From positions 395,755-459,754 of the forward strand of contig NZ_VCNP01000043.1 of NCBI RefSeq assembly GCF_006782915.1: a stretch of 64,000 bases of DNA, given 5' to 3'. The notes under the pieces are model-generated. The model had not been told where the DNA came from and searched no databases. It was given only the letters and a program-made list of their open reading frames with translations. Made by a program: the position numbers and the translations under genes. This stretch comes from Streptomyces calvus (GTDB taxonomy: Bacteria > Actinomycetota > Actinomycetes > Streptomycetales > Streptomycetaceae). Of this stretch, positions 42,540-50,940 are shown piece after piece; the first letter of the stretch is position 1; each line of letters begins with the position of its first letter.

Positions 42540-43046
42540 TCAGGCAGTCACCGGACCGGGGGCCGGGCGGGGCTCGCACCGGGGTGCCGTGTGCATCGGC
42601 ATGTCGGTCAGACCCGGGTAGTAGATGTGCAGGCTGACCGCGGGGTGCAGGGCGTCGTTGACGACCTCGTGCACGTAGCCCGGCGCGAAGACGCGCTGCG
42701 CGCCCGCCGTCAACGCGCGCGTGCCGCGGGCGGTGTGCTCGGTCAGCGTGCCGTCCAGGACGGTGAGGACCCCGAAGGAGCGGCCGTGGTCGTGCAGTCC
42801 GCTGCCCTGGCCGGGCACCCAGGACAGCAGCCACAGCTCGTAACCGGGTCCTGTGCGCAGTCGGTGGTACCAGCGGCTGGTGGCGTCGTAGCGCACGAGG
42901 TGCTCCCACTGGGAGCGGTCGGCGGCGACGGAACGCGCCAGGCCGGCGAACTCGGCGACGGTGGCCGGGTGCTCGCGCGGGGGCTGGAGGAGATGGGGGA
43001 CTTCGAGGATGTCGCCGGCGATCTGGAGGTCGCTGTCGCTGTTCAT
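42540..43046 (-). CDS. Cysteine dioxygenase, type I (cupin)
   Basis: A 168-residue iron cupin that oxidises L-cysteine to cysteine sulfinate. The cupin 1 motif GSGLHDHGRSFGVLTVLDGTLTEH provides two iron His, and APGYVHEVVND provides the third. LLSWVPGQ before the first motif is characteristic of bacterial enzymes. The ATG (MNSDSDLQIAGDIL) lacks a strong ribosome binding site, and the open frame continues far upstream without family similarity. A short Cys-rich ORF with its own promoter-like sequence lies 148 bases upstream on the same strand, which suggests cysteine-dependent control. Downstream of fbiA on the other side of a small gap but not obviously co-transcribed. Confidence 0.92.
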   Translation of the reverse strand: MNSDSDLQIAGDILEVPHLLQPPREHPATVAEFAGLARSVAADRSQWEHLVRYDATSRWYHRLRTGPGYELWLLSWVPGQGSGLHDHGRSFGVLTVLDGTLTEHTARGTRALTAGAQRVFAPGYVHEVVNDALHPAVSLHIYYPGLTDMPMHTAPRCEPRPAPGPVTA

Positions 43047-43194
43047 GGGGTGCGGAGGTTCCTTGGCGGAGAAGCGGTGGGGGTGAGGGTGTCGCGTCGC
43101 GTGCGCCCGGATCGCGGACGGCGGCGAGGGGTGCCCTGGTGGAGCGAAGGAAACAGCGGCCGGGGTGACCCGGCGGGGGCCGGAGCGCGTGGGC

Positions 43195-43287
43195 TCAACA
43201 GCCGGAACAGCGACAGCTACAGCGAGCGCGGGCAGCACCGAGGAACCCGGCGGAGCGGGTCGAGGTGAGTGCCGAATTCGCGAGCAT
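43195..43287 (-). CDS. Putative Cys-rich leader peptide of the cysteine dioxygenase gene
   Basis: A 30-codon ORF beginning MLANSALTSTR and ending ARCSCRCSGC before TGA, with four cysteines in the last eight residues. The ATG is 7 bases after a TGTCCT hexamer, itself 17 bases after a perfect TTGACA, so the transcript could begin at the ATG and be translated without a leader. It lies 148 bases upstream of the cysteine dioxygenase start on the same strand. Cys-rich, often leaderless upstream ORFs are known to mediate cysteine-responsive attenuation in mycobacteria. Extension of that mechanism here is inference. Another frame in the same stretch (see rejected items) keeps the call tentative. Confidence 0.55.
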   Translation of the reverse strand: MLANSALTSTRSAGFLGAARARCSCRCSGC

Positions 43288-43294
43288 GCCCACA

Positions 43295-43323
43295 AGGACA
43301 GCGGCTCACTCCTCCACTGTCAA
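43295..43323 (-). promoter_or_regulatory. Candidate promoter for the leader ORF and cysteine dioxygenase
   Basis: On the minus strand TTGACA (43323-43318) is separated by 17 bases from TGTCCT (43300-43295). The -35 matches consensus exactly; the -10 is weak because its second base is G. The spacing to the leader ATG (7 bases) fits a leaderless start. Confidence 0.5.
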
Positions 43324-43765
43324 CTCGACGCCCGGAATGTGGGACATGTTTCACCTCATCCGGTTCATGTCCCAGGCGAAAGGTTTGCTCAGTCGTTTCC
43401 CGGGACACAAGCTGCGCACGGCCGGGCGCCACGCGCCGTTGCGATCCCGTGATCCGACTGTGATCCGGTTCGCTTCGACGCGGGTGTCGGAACGAGATCG
43501 ATCTCCCGGGCGTCCTCCCCGTAGAGGCTCTGCGGAGACTCTGCGTGCGGCCGGAAGCCCTCGGGGGTCCCGTGCGTGTGTCAAGGTTTAGGGTGATTTG
43601 AACACTTTCCGCTTGGCCTTGGTTCCGCAGAGTGAATAAGGGGCTCAATAGCAGATCTCGGCTTGACTCGCCCGGAGCAGCACACTTGTAATTTCACTCG
43701 TGTCGTTCAGCCGGAATCGGTAACGGCAACATCACGGGGACGCGAAAGACAGACGAGGGGCGCAC
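43324..43765 (+). other. Upstream region of whiB; no gene seen
   Basis: 442 bases between the cysteine dioxygenase leader and whiB. The part from about 43580 is clearly less GC-rich than its surroundings, as expected for developmental promoters, but I could not pick -35/-10 pairs or a regulator palindrome with confidence. TTGGCC (43613) and TAAGGG (43637), 18 bases apart, are a weak candidate pair. Confidence 0.4.
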
Positions 43766-44029
43766 ATGACCGAGCTGGTGCAGCAACTGCTGGTCGACGA
43801 CGCGGACGAGGAACTCGGCTGGCAGGAGCGCGCGCTGTGCGCCCAGACCGACCCCGAGTCCTTCTTCCCCGAGAAGGGCGGCTCCACCCGCGAGGCCAAG
43901 AAGGTCTGCCTCGCCTGCGAAGTCCGCTCCGAGTGCCTCGAGTACGCCCTCGCCAACGACGAGCGCTTCGGCATCTGGGGCGGCCTGTCCGAGCGGGAGC
44001 GCCGCCGGCTCAAGAAGGCCGCCGTCTGA
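43766..44029 (+). CDS. whiB: WhiB, [4Fe-4S] sporulation regulator
   Basis: An 87-residue Wbl protein. The four cluster cysteines are C25, C48, C51 and C57 (ALCAQTD and KKVCLACEVRSEC), followed by the turn FGIWGG and a basic tail RERRRLKKAAV for DNA contact. Length and sequence agree with the founding WhiB of Streptomyces, which acts with WhiA to trigger sporulation septation. The ATG has GAGGGG 6 bases upstream. Its position beside fbiA/fbiB parallels mycobacterial whiB2 (Rv3260c, from memory). The long less-GC-rich upstream region should hold its developmental promoters. Confidence 0.95.
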   Translation: MTELVQQLLVDDADEELGWQERALCAQTDPESFFPEKGGSTREAKKVCLACEVRSECLEYALANDERFGIWGGLSERERRRLKKAAV

Positions 44030-44277
44030 CGGACGGCCGCCCCACCGCCGGACGCGCATCGCCGTCGTCCGCACGTCGTCTCCGCGCGCGCACCGCGGAA
44101 CACCTCCGCAGGACACTCGGTACATACGTCACTTAAGGCCCGTCGCAGGTGGGTTGTCCACAGGCGGCGGGCCGAGGTGTTGCCCAGCCGATAGTGTGGT
44201 CGCTCGTCCGAGACGCCCCGCTGCCCCCGCCGGGCACGGGCGTCCCCACAGTCCACCGAACCGGGGCCCGTACCTCG

Positions 44278-47200
44278 ATGTCCGTGCACAGCCACACGGC
44301 AGCCGCGCAAGACGTCGCTGCCACACCTGAGTTCCCGCGCCACGTGGTGACCGCGGTCCTCGTCTCCCACGACGGCGCCCGCTGGCTGCCCGACGCGCTC
44401 GCCGGGCTGCTCGGCCAGGAGCGCCCCGTCCAGTTCGCCATGGCCGCCGACACCGGCAGCGCCGACGACTCCGCCCGGCTGGTCGCCGAGGCCTTCGGTG
44501 ACGACCGTGTGCTGCACCTCGCCCGCCGCACCGGCTTCGGCCAGGCCGTCGAGGAGTGCCACCGCACCGCCCCGCACCTCACGCCGGACGACCTGCCCTA
44601 CCTGAAGCGGCCGAGCGGCTGGGACCCGGTCACCCGCAGCTGGCGCGACGACGCCTACGACATGCCGGAACTCCCGCACGGCGAACCCGTCCAGTGGCTG
44701 TGGCTGCTGCACGACGACTGCGCCCCCGAACCCGACGCGCTGGCCCAGCTGCTGCGCGTGGTGGAGAACGAGTACGAACTCGGCCGGGACGACGTCGCCG
44801 TCGTCGGCCCCAAACTCCGCGGCTGGTACGACCGCAGGCAACTGCTCGAGGTCGGCGTCTCCATCGCCAACTCGGGCCGCCGCTGGACCGGCCTGGACCG
44901 CCGCGAGCAGGACCAGGGCCAGCACGACCACGTGCGGCCGGTGCTGTCGGTCTCCACCGCCGGCATGCTGGTCCGCCGCGACGTCTTCGACCGGCTCGGC
45001 GGATTCGACCGGCACCTGCCCCTCATGCGCGACGACGTCGACCTGTGCTGGCGCGCGCACTCCGCCGGACACCGCGTCCTGATCGCCCCCGACGCGGTCG
45101 TCCGGCACGCCGAGGCCGCCTCCCGGGAACGCCGCACCGTCGACTGCGTCGGCCGCACCTCGGCGTCCCCGCACAAGGTGGACAAGGCCGGCGCCGTCTA
45201 CACCCTCCTCGTCAACACCCGTACCGCGGCGCTGCCGTGGGTGCTGCTGCGCGTCGTCCTCGGCACGCTGCTGCGCACGCTGGCCTACCTCGTCGGCAAG
45301 GCCCCCGGACAGGCCGTCGACGAGATCCGCGGCCTGATCGGCACCCTGCTGCGGCCCGAACGGATCCTCGCCGGACGCCGCCGCCGCGGCAGCCCGCAGA
45401 CCGGCAAGGAGGAACTGCGGCCGCTGTTCCCGCCGCCCGGCGCCACCGTCCGCGTCACCGTCGAACAGGTCGCCAGCAACCTCGTCGGCCGCTCCGACCC
45501 CGAAGCCGCCTCCGGCGCCGGACGGCACGGCAGCGCCGTGGAGTCCGGACCGGGCGGCGACGACGCCGACTTCCTCGAGGTCGAACAGTTCGCCCGCCTC
45601 AAGCGCATCGCCCGCAAACCCGGGCCCGTCCTCTTCCTGATGCTGCTGCTCGTCTCCCTGGTGGCCTGCCGCGGACTCCTCGGCGGCGGCGCGCTCGCGG
45701 GCGGCGCCCTGCTGCCCGTGCCCGCCGACTCCGGCGAACTGTGGGCGCGTTACACCGACGCCTGGCACGCCGTGGGCGCCGGCGGCACCGGAGCCGCGCC
45801 GCCCTACCTCGCCCTCGTGGCGGCCCTCGCCTCGCTCCTGCTCGGCTCCACCGGCCTCGCCGTCACCGTCCTCCTGGTCTGCTCGGTCCCGCTGGCCGGC
45901 TTCACCGCGTACTTCGCCTCCCGTCCGCTCGTCGAGTCGCGGCTGCTGCGCGCCTGGGCGGCCGTCGCCTACGCCTTCCTGCCCGCCGCGACCGGCGCCC
46001 TGGCCGGCGGCCGCATCGGCACCGCCGTCCTCGCCGTGCTGCTGCCGCTCCTCGCCCGCGCGGGCATCGCCGCGAGCGGCCTGGCGAACACCTCCGGTGC
46101 GCGCGGCAGTTGGCGCGCCACCTGGGCGTACGCGCTGCTGCTCACCGTCACCACCGCGTTCACGCCGATCGTGTGGCCCGTGGCCCTGGTCCTCGGCCTC
46201 GGCGTGCCGGCGCTGCGCAGGACCGACCTCCCGGCCTACGGGCTGCGCTTCCTGGCCCAACTGGGCACGCCCCTGCTGGTCCTCGCCCCGTGGTCGCTCT
46301 CCCTGCTGCCCCTGGGCTTCTTCCGGGAGGCCGGCCTGGAGTACGGCGCGTCCGCCGCCTCCGCCCTCGACCTGCTGGGCGCGAGCCCCGGGGGACCGGG
46401 CACCGTGGGCGGCCTGCTGCTCATCGGCCTGGTGCTCGCGGCGCTCGCCGCGCTGCTGCGCTCCGAGCGCCGGCCGGCCATCCTGACCGCCTGGGCGGCG
46501 GCCCTGGTGGGCCTCGTCTTCGCGGTCCTGTCGAACAACTCCGCCTGGGCCGGTCCCGCCACCCTCGTCTACGGCATCGCCGTCCTCGCCGCCGCCACGC
46601 TCGGCGCCGACGGGGCCCGTGCCCGGGTCGCCGAGCAGAGCTTCGGCTGGCGCCAGCCGGTCGCCGCACTGATCGCCCTCGCCTGCGCCGTCGGCCCGCT
46701 GCTCGCCGCCGCCGGCTGGATGATCCGCGGCGCCGACGGGCCGGTGGAGCGGCGCGACCCGGTCCAGGTGCCCGCGTTCGTCGCCGAGGAGAGCGGCACC
46801 CGCGACCAGGCCCGCACCCTCGTCCTGGCCAGCGACTCCGCCGCCCACGTCCGCTACGTGCTGGTCCGCGGCTCCGGCGCCCGCATGGGCGACGCCGAGA
46901 CCGCCGCGGTGGACGGCGAGAACGCCCGGCTCGACAAGGTCGTCGCCAACCTCGTCGCCGGCTCCGGCGCCGACCAGGCCGACCAGCTCGGCGGCTTCGC
47001 CGTCCGCTACGTCCTCGTCCACCCCGGTGCGCCCCGCGAGGTCACCCGGGTCCTGGACGCCACGCCCGGCCTGAGCCGGCTCAGCCAGCAGGCGGGCGGC
47101 GCTCTGTGGCGGGTCGACCGGCAGGTCTCCCGCGCGAGCATCCTGCCCGCCGGGGACGGCGAGCCGCAGCCCGTCGCCGCCGGCCCGGTCGCGATCCACA

Positions 47201-47946
47201 CCAGGATCCCGGCCGGCGCCGAGGGCCGGACCCTCCGCCTCGCCGACACCGCCGACGACGGCTGGACCGCCACCCTCGACGGCAAGCCGCTGACCCGCAC
47301 CACGGTCGACGGCTGGGCGCAGGGCTTCGAACTCCCCGCCGCGGGCGGCACCCTGGACGTCACCTACGACGACCCGATCACCCACACCGCCTGGCTGTGG
47401 GCGCAGGGCCTGCTCGGCGTCGTCCTCGTCGTGATGGCCCTGCCCGGCCGCCGCCGCGACATCGACGACGACCTCCCCGAGGAACCGGCCGTCCCCGCCG
47501 AGGCCCTGGCCGGCGAGGGTCGCCGCGCCCGCCGCCTGCGCGCCCAGGCCGAGGCGGAGGCCACGCCCGAGCCGGCCTCCGAGACGCCGCCGGTCCCCGA
47601 AGCACCGCCGGTACCCGAGGCGCCCGCGCCGCCGGTTCCGCAGGTGCCGTCCGTCCCGGCCCAGCCCGACTACACCGACTGGTCCGGCACGCCCGGCCAC
47701 GACCCGGCGTACACCGGCGGCCAGTACCAGCAGCAGTACCCGACGGACCCGTACCACCAGCAGGAGTACCCGGCCGATCCCTACCAGCAGGGCGGCGCGT
47801 ACGACCCGTACGGCTACGGCAACCAGCAGCCGTACGACCGGACGACGTACCAGCAGGGCTACGAGCAGAACTACACGCAGGGCTACGACGCGCCGTACGA
47901 CCCCCACGGCACAGGCAGTGAGCGTCCCGAGGGGAGCCAGCAGTGA
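44278..47946 (+). CDS. Very large membrane glycosyltransferase (GT2 plus multi-helix membrane domain)
   Basis: A 1,222-residue protein. The N-terminal GT2 domain (residues 20-330) shows VTAVLVSHDGARWLPDALAG, QWLWLLHDDCAPEPDAL, ML VRRDVFDRLGGFD and LMRDDVDLCWRAHSAGH. About 12 membrane helices follow between residues 455 and 850 (for example LFLMLLLVSLVACRGLL). Then come an external region and a final helix near 1040. The last 130 residues are cytoplasmic, Pro-rich and then Tyr/Gln-rich (QQQYPTDPYHQQEYPADPYQ). The role is probably polymerisation or modification of an envelope polysaccharide from a lipid-linked donor. The next gene starts inside its stop codon (GTGA). ATG taken at MSVHSHTAAAQ; the ribosome binding site is weak. 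Confidence 0.88.
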   Translation: MSVHSHTAAAQDVAATPEFPRHVVTAVLVSHDGARWLPDALAGLLGQERPVQFAMAADTGSADDSARLVAEAFGDDRVLHLARRTGFGQAVEECHRTAPHLTPDDLPYLKRPSGWDPVTRSWRDDAYDMPELPHGEPVQWLWLLHDDCAPEPDALAQLLRVVENEYELGRDDVAVVGPKLRGWYDRRQLLEVGVSIANSGRRWTGLDRREQDQGQHDHVRPVLSVSTAGMLVRRDVFDRLGGFDRHLPLMRDDVDLCWRAHSAGHRVLIAPDAVVRHAEAASRERRTVDCVGRTSASPHKVDKAGAVYTLLVNTRTAALPWVLLRVVLGTLLRTLAYLVGKAPGQAVDEIRGLIGTLLRPERILAGRRRRGSPQTGKEELRPLFPPPGATVRVTVEQVASNLVGRSDPEAASGAGRHGSAVESGPGGDDADFLEVEQFARLKRIARKPGPVLFLMLLLVSLVACRGLLGGGALAGGALLPVPADSGELWARYTDAWHAVGAGGTGAAPPYLALVAALASLLLGSTGLAVTVLLVCSVPLAGFTAYFASRPLVESRLLRAWAAVAYAFLPAATGALAGGRIGTAVLAVLLPLLARAGIAASGLANTSGARGSWRATWAYALLLTVTTAFTPIVWPVALVLGLGVPALRRTDLPAYGLRFLAQLGTPLLVLAPWSLSLLPLGFFREAGLEYGASAASALDLLGASPGGPGTVGGLLLIGLVLAALAALLRSERRPAILTAWAAALVGLVFAVLSNNSAWAGPATLVYGIAVLAAATLGADGARARVAEQSFGWRQPVAALIALACAVGPLLAAAGWMIRGADGPVERRDPVQVPAFVAEESGTRDQARTLVLASDSAAHVRYVLVRGSGARMGDAETAAVDGENARLDKVVANLVAGSGADQADQLGGFAVRYVLVHPGAPREVTRVLDATPGLSRLSQQAGGALWRVDRQVSRASILPAGDGEPQPVAAGPVAIHTRIPAGAEGRTLRLADTADDGWTATLDGKPLTRTTVDGWAQGFELPAAGGTLDVTYDDPITHTAWLWAQGLLGVVLVVMALPGRRRDIDDDLPEEPAVPAEALAGEGRRARRLRAQAEAEATPEPASETPPVPEAPPVPEAPAPPVPQVPSVPAQPDYTDWSGTPGHDPAYTGGQYQQQYPTDPYHQQEYPADPYQQGGAYDPYGYGNQQPYDRTTYQQGYEQNYTQGYDAPYDPHGTGSERPEGSQQ

Positions 47947-49409
47947 ACCGCACCACCCTGTCCCTGATCGCGGCCGTCGCCGCGCTCGCCGCCGTCACCG
48001 GCGTCGCCGCGGTGTCCGCCCCGGACGCCGCCACGGACGACACGGCGAAGGCGGCGGCCCACCTCCCGGTCGAGCGCACGGGCCTGCTGTGCCCCCGGCC
48101 CAGCACCTCCGACCTGGCCGAGACGACGTACACGTCCTTCACCCCGGTCACCGAAGGCGCGGAGAAGGGCGGCGAGGCCGGACTGCGGCCCGCCACGCAG
48201 CAGGCGAAGGACGGCGCCGAGCCCGTCCTGGAGCCCGGCGACCCCGGCAAACCGGTCACCGGGGAGGTCTCCGGCGGTGACGCCCCGGCCCTCGTCGGCA
48301 CCGCCGAGGGCCGCTTCGCGCCCGGCTGGACCGTGCAGCAGACCACCGAGGTCGCCGCGGGCACCGGCCGGGGGCTGCAGGGTGTCGCCTGCACGGCCGC
48401 GGACACCGAGTTCTGGTTCCCGGGCGCCGCCACCGGGGACGACCGCACCGACTACGTCCACCTGACGAACCCGGACGACTCGGCGGCGGTCGTGGACATC
48501 GAGCTCTACGGCAAGGACGGCGCCCTGGAGACGGTGGTGGGGGAGGGCATCACGGTCAAGCCGCACTCCGCCGAGCCGGTCCTGCTGTCCACGCTGACCG
48601 ACGAGAAGCAGACCGACGTGACCGTGCACGTGGTGGTCCGCAGCGGCAGGGTCGGTGCGGCCGTGCAGGCCCTGGACACCGAGCTGGGCGGCGACTGGCT
48701 GCCCGCCTCGGCCGACCCCGCGGGCCGCCTGGTCGTGCCCGGCATCCCCGAGGACGCCACCGCCGTGCGCCTCGTCGCCTTCACCCCGCGCGACGCCGAC
48801 GTCGACCTGAAGCTGCGTCTCGCCTCCCCCACCGGCCTGATCACGCCGGCCGGGAACGAGACCCTGCACGTGAAGGGCGGCATGACCTCGGCCGTCGACC
48901 TGGGCGACCTCACACGCGGCGAGGCGGGCTCACTGGTCCTCACGGCGTCGGACGACTCCGTCCCGGTCGTCGCGGCGGTACGGGTGCTGCGCGGCAAGGG
49001 CGACAAGCAGGAGTCGGCCTTCATCCCGGCCGCCCGCCCGGTCGGCACGCGCGCCACGTCCGTCGGCAACACCGCCGAGGGCACGACGCTCTCGCTGACC
49101 GCCCCCGAGGGCACGGCCGAGGTGAAGGTCACCGCATCCGCGGGCACCGAGGGCGGTACGCCGGCGTCCAGGACGTACACGATCAAGTCCGGCACCACGC
49201 AGAACATCGAGGCCCCCGTACCCGCGGGCGTGAAGGGCACCTACGCCCTGACGATCGAGCCGCGCTCGGACACCCCCGTCTACGCCTCCCGCACCCTGAC
49301 CGTCACGGAGGACGGCGTGCCGTTCTTCACCGTCCAGGCGCTCCCGGACGACCGCGGAACGGTCGCGGTACCGCAGTCGGAGGAGGACCTCTCGGTCCTG
49401 CAGAAGTAA
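47943..49409 (+). CDS. Secreted/membrane-anchored DUF5719 protein
   Basis: A 488-residue protein with an N-terminal signal or anchor sequence (LSLIAAVAALAAVTGVAAVSAP). The rest is an external beta-rich region with several Ig/beta-sandwich-like stretches (YVHLTNPDDSAAVVDIELYGKDG, VTVHVVVRSGRVGAAVQALDTE). No catalytic motif is visible. It matches the DUF5719 family as found next to large glycosyltransferases in Streptomyces. GTG overlaps the glycosyltransferase stop by four bases. Coupled translation suggests that the two products form a complex at the membrane. Exact function unknown. Confidence 0.82.
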   Translation: MNRTTLSLIAAVAALAAVTGVAAVSAPDAATDDTAKAAAHLPVERTGLLCPRPSTSDLAETTYTSFTPVTEGAEKGGEAGLRPATQQAKDGAEPVLEPGDPGKPVTGEVSGGDAPALVGTAEGRFAPGWTVQQTTEVAAGTGRGLQGVACTAADTEFWFPGAATGDDRTDYVHLTNPDDSAAVVDIELYGKDGALETVVGEGITVKPHSAEPVLLSTLTDEKQTDVTVHVVVRSGRVGAAVQALDTELGGDWLPASADPAGRLVVPGIPEDATAVRLVAFTPRDADVDLKLRLASPTGLITPAGNETLHVKGGMTSAVDLGDLTRGEAGSLVLTASDDSVPVVAAVRVLRGKGDKQESAFIPAARPVGTRATSVGNTAEGTTLSLTAPEGTAEVKVTASAGTEGGTPASRTYTIKSGTTQNIEAPVPAGVKGTYALTIEPRSDTPVYASRTLTVTEDGVPFFTVQALPDDRGTVAVPQSEEDLSVLQK

Positions 49410-49424
49410 CCGCGGCGCGGGCGC

Positions 49425-49542
49425 CGACAGGTCCCCGCGCCGACAGGTCCCCGAGCCGACCGGTTCCCGAGCCCGACAGGTCCCCGAGCCCGACAGGTCC
49501 CCGCGCCGACCGATTCCTGCGCCGACCGGTTCCCGCGCCCAC
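49425..49542. repeat. Short tandem repeat of about 17-18 bp, about 7 copies
   Basis: Degenerate copies of GCCGACAGGTCCCCGC, GCCGACCGGTTCCCGA and GCCCGACAGGTCCCCGA follow the DUF5719 stop codon directly and run up to the convergent metallopeptidase-like gene. No gene is seen in it. Confidence 0.8.
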
Positions 49543-49564
49543 CGTCCGAGGGGCGCGGGGCCGT

Positions 49565-50017
49565 TCAGTCCTCCCCGTAGCGGGGGTCCACGGTCTCCGG
49601 CGTCAGCCCCAGCAGGTCCGCCACCTGCTCGACCACCACCTCGTGCACCAGCGCCGCCCGCTCGTCGCGCCCCTTGGTCCGGATCTCGACCGGCCGCCGG
49701 TAGATCACCACCCGCGCCGGGCGTCCCGCGCGCGCGGCCACGGTCCCGCCCAGCGGCACCGCCTCGTCGCTCCACGCCGCGTCCGCCGTCCCGTCCAGCC
49801 GGGGCACGTCCAGCACGAGGAAGTCGATGTCCGCGAGCTGCGGCCACCGCCGCTCCAGCCGCTCCACGGAGTCCTGCACCAGATCCGCGAACGTCTCCGC
49901 GCGGCTGGCGGCGAGCGGTACCTGGGGTGGTGCGATCGGGCCGCGCATGCCCCGGCCGTGGCGATCACGGCGTCGGGGCCCGGGGCCGGCGGCACGGGGC
50001 GTCACAGGGCTGTCCAT
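49565..50017 (-). CDS. Metallopeptidase-family (zincin-like) protein with altered active site
   Basis: A 150-residue protein with an Arg/Pro-rich start and a core ADLVQDSVERLERRWPQLADIDFLVLDVP followed by ARVVIYRRPVEIR, like the small zincin family (PF06262 type). In that family a HExxHH helix follows. Here the equivalent reads ALVHEVVVEQVADLLGL: His-Glu are kept but the second His position is Val. Zinc binding in the usual way is therefore unlikely. ATG (MDSPVTPRA) has no ribosome binding site; TACGCT ends 8 bases upstream, suggesting a leaderless mRNA. Divergent from DUF3499, as with Rv3259/Rv3258c in mycobacteria (from memory). Confidence 0.78.
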   Translation of the reverse strand: MDSPVTPRAAGPGPRRRDRHGRGMRGPIAPPQVPLAASRAETFADLVQDSVERLERRWPQLADIDFLVLDVPRLDGTADAAWSDEAVPLGGTVAARAGRPARVVIYRRPVEIRTKGRDERAALVHEVVVEQVADLLGLTPETVDPRYGED

Positions 50018-50309
50018 CACTGCGAAGCGTAGTCGCCCCGTAGCCGCACCGCCCGGCCCCACACGTCGTCGGGACCTCTCCGGGCCACCCGCGTGGCATG
50101 TCACAACCTGACCATTCCAGCCAAGGTTGGGCTCGATTCCGTATCTCCTCAGGACCGGGTAACTCAAGGCAATTGACGGTGTTTGTACCAACTGGTGACC
50201 GGAATCAGAACCGCCGCACCTGACGGACACCTGCGTCGAACCAGGTCAGCGAGGTATGCACAAAGGGGTATGTGGGGCGTTTCACACCACGACACGGTGG
50301 AGTGACGTG

Positions 50310-50732
50310 GTGGAGAGTCGTCGCGGCCCGCTCAAGAGTGCGGTACCGTCCAACGTCGTGAGCCCTGTACGTCGCTGTTCGCGCACCGCTTGCGGCCGTC
50401 CCGCCGTCGCGACGCTGACGTACGTCTACGCCGACTCGACCGCGGTCCTCGGCCCCCTCGCCACCTACGCCGAACCCCACTGCTACGACCTGTGCGCCGA
50501 GCACTCCGAGCGCCTGACCGCGCCGCGCGGCTGGGAGGTCGTCCGGCTCCTCGACGGCTCCGCCCCCGCGCAGCCCAGCGGGGACGACCTGGAAGCGCTT
50601 GCGAACGCCGTGCGCGAGGCCGCCCGCCCCCAGGAGCGCGCGGCCGGAGCCGGGGGCGGATCCCGCGCCGCCGACCCCATGGAGGTCGCGCGCCGCGGCC
50701 ACCTGCGCGTCCTCCGCTCCCCGGACAACTGA
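50310..50732 (+). CDS. DUF3499 family protein with zinc-ribbon-like cysteines
   Basis: A 140-residue protein. The conserved core CSRTACGRPAVATLTYVYAD, then AVLGPLATYAEPHCYDLC and AEHSERLTAPRGWEVVRL, is the actinobacterial DUF3499 family. The CxxxxC and CxxCxxH pattern suggests a bound metal. The C-terminal 40 residues are low complexity. GTG (VESRRGPLK) has GGAG 7 bases upstream and is preferred; GTG at 50307 and ATG at 50256 are in-frame alternatives. The function is unknown. It stands between whiB and manB in a conserved actinobacterial neighbourhood. Confidence 0.85.
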   Translation: MESRRGPLKSAVPSNVVSPVRRCSRTACGRPAVATLTYVYADSTAVLGPLATYAEPHCYDLCAEHSERLTAPRGWEVVRLLDGSAPAQPSGDDLEALANAVREAARPQERAAGAGGGSRAADPMEVARRGHLRVLRSPDN

Positions 50733-50785
50733 CCCCAGGTCCCCGTCCGCCCGGTCGACACCCCTTCGGCGGCGACGCCGTTCCT

Positions 50786-50940
50786 CACACCCCGCACCCG
50801 GCACCCCGCACCCGGCACCCCGCACCCGGCACCCCGCACCCGGCACCCCGCACCCCGCACCCGGCACCCCGCACCCCGCACCCGGCACCCGGCACCCGGC
50901 ACCCGGCACCCGGCACCCCGCACCCCGTGCCCGTGCCCCG
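50786..50940. repeat. 7-bp microsatellite (CACCCSG), about 21 copies
   Basis: Uninterrupted heptamers CACCCCG and CACCCGG alternate over about 150 bases downstream of DUF3499 and upstream of the lactate permease. Seven is not a multiple of three, and every frame on both strands stays open, so open frames here carry no meaning. Nothing else is seen in the 321-base interval. Confidence 0.92.

Noticed and set aside
43217..43309. Alternative Cys-containing leader peptide in another frame (GTG start, core HLDPLRRVPRCC)
   Set aside because: Its spacing of His, Asp, Arg and Cys resembles leader peptides I recall from Streptomyces sulfur genes. However, its GTG is only one base from GGAGG and lies inside the spacer of the TTGACA/TGTCCT promoter, so the proposed transcript would not include it. 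Kept as the main rival to the 43195-43287 ORF.
43580..43765. BldD or other developmental regulator box upstream of whiB
   Set aside because: Scattered GTGA and TCAC half-sites occur, but no properly spaced palindrome could be defined by eye.
43732..47907. 1,391-codon open frame antisense to the large glycosyltransferase
   Set aside because: A shadow frame produced by high GC at third codon positions of the real gene; the product is Gly/Ala/Val/Arg low complexity without family motifs.
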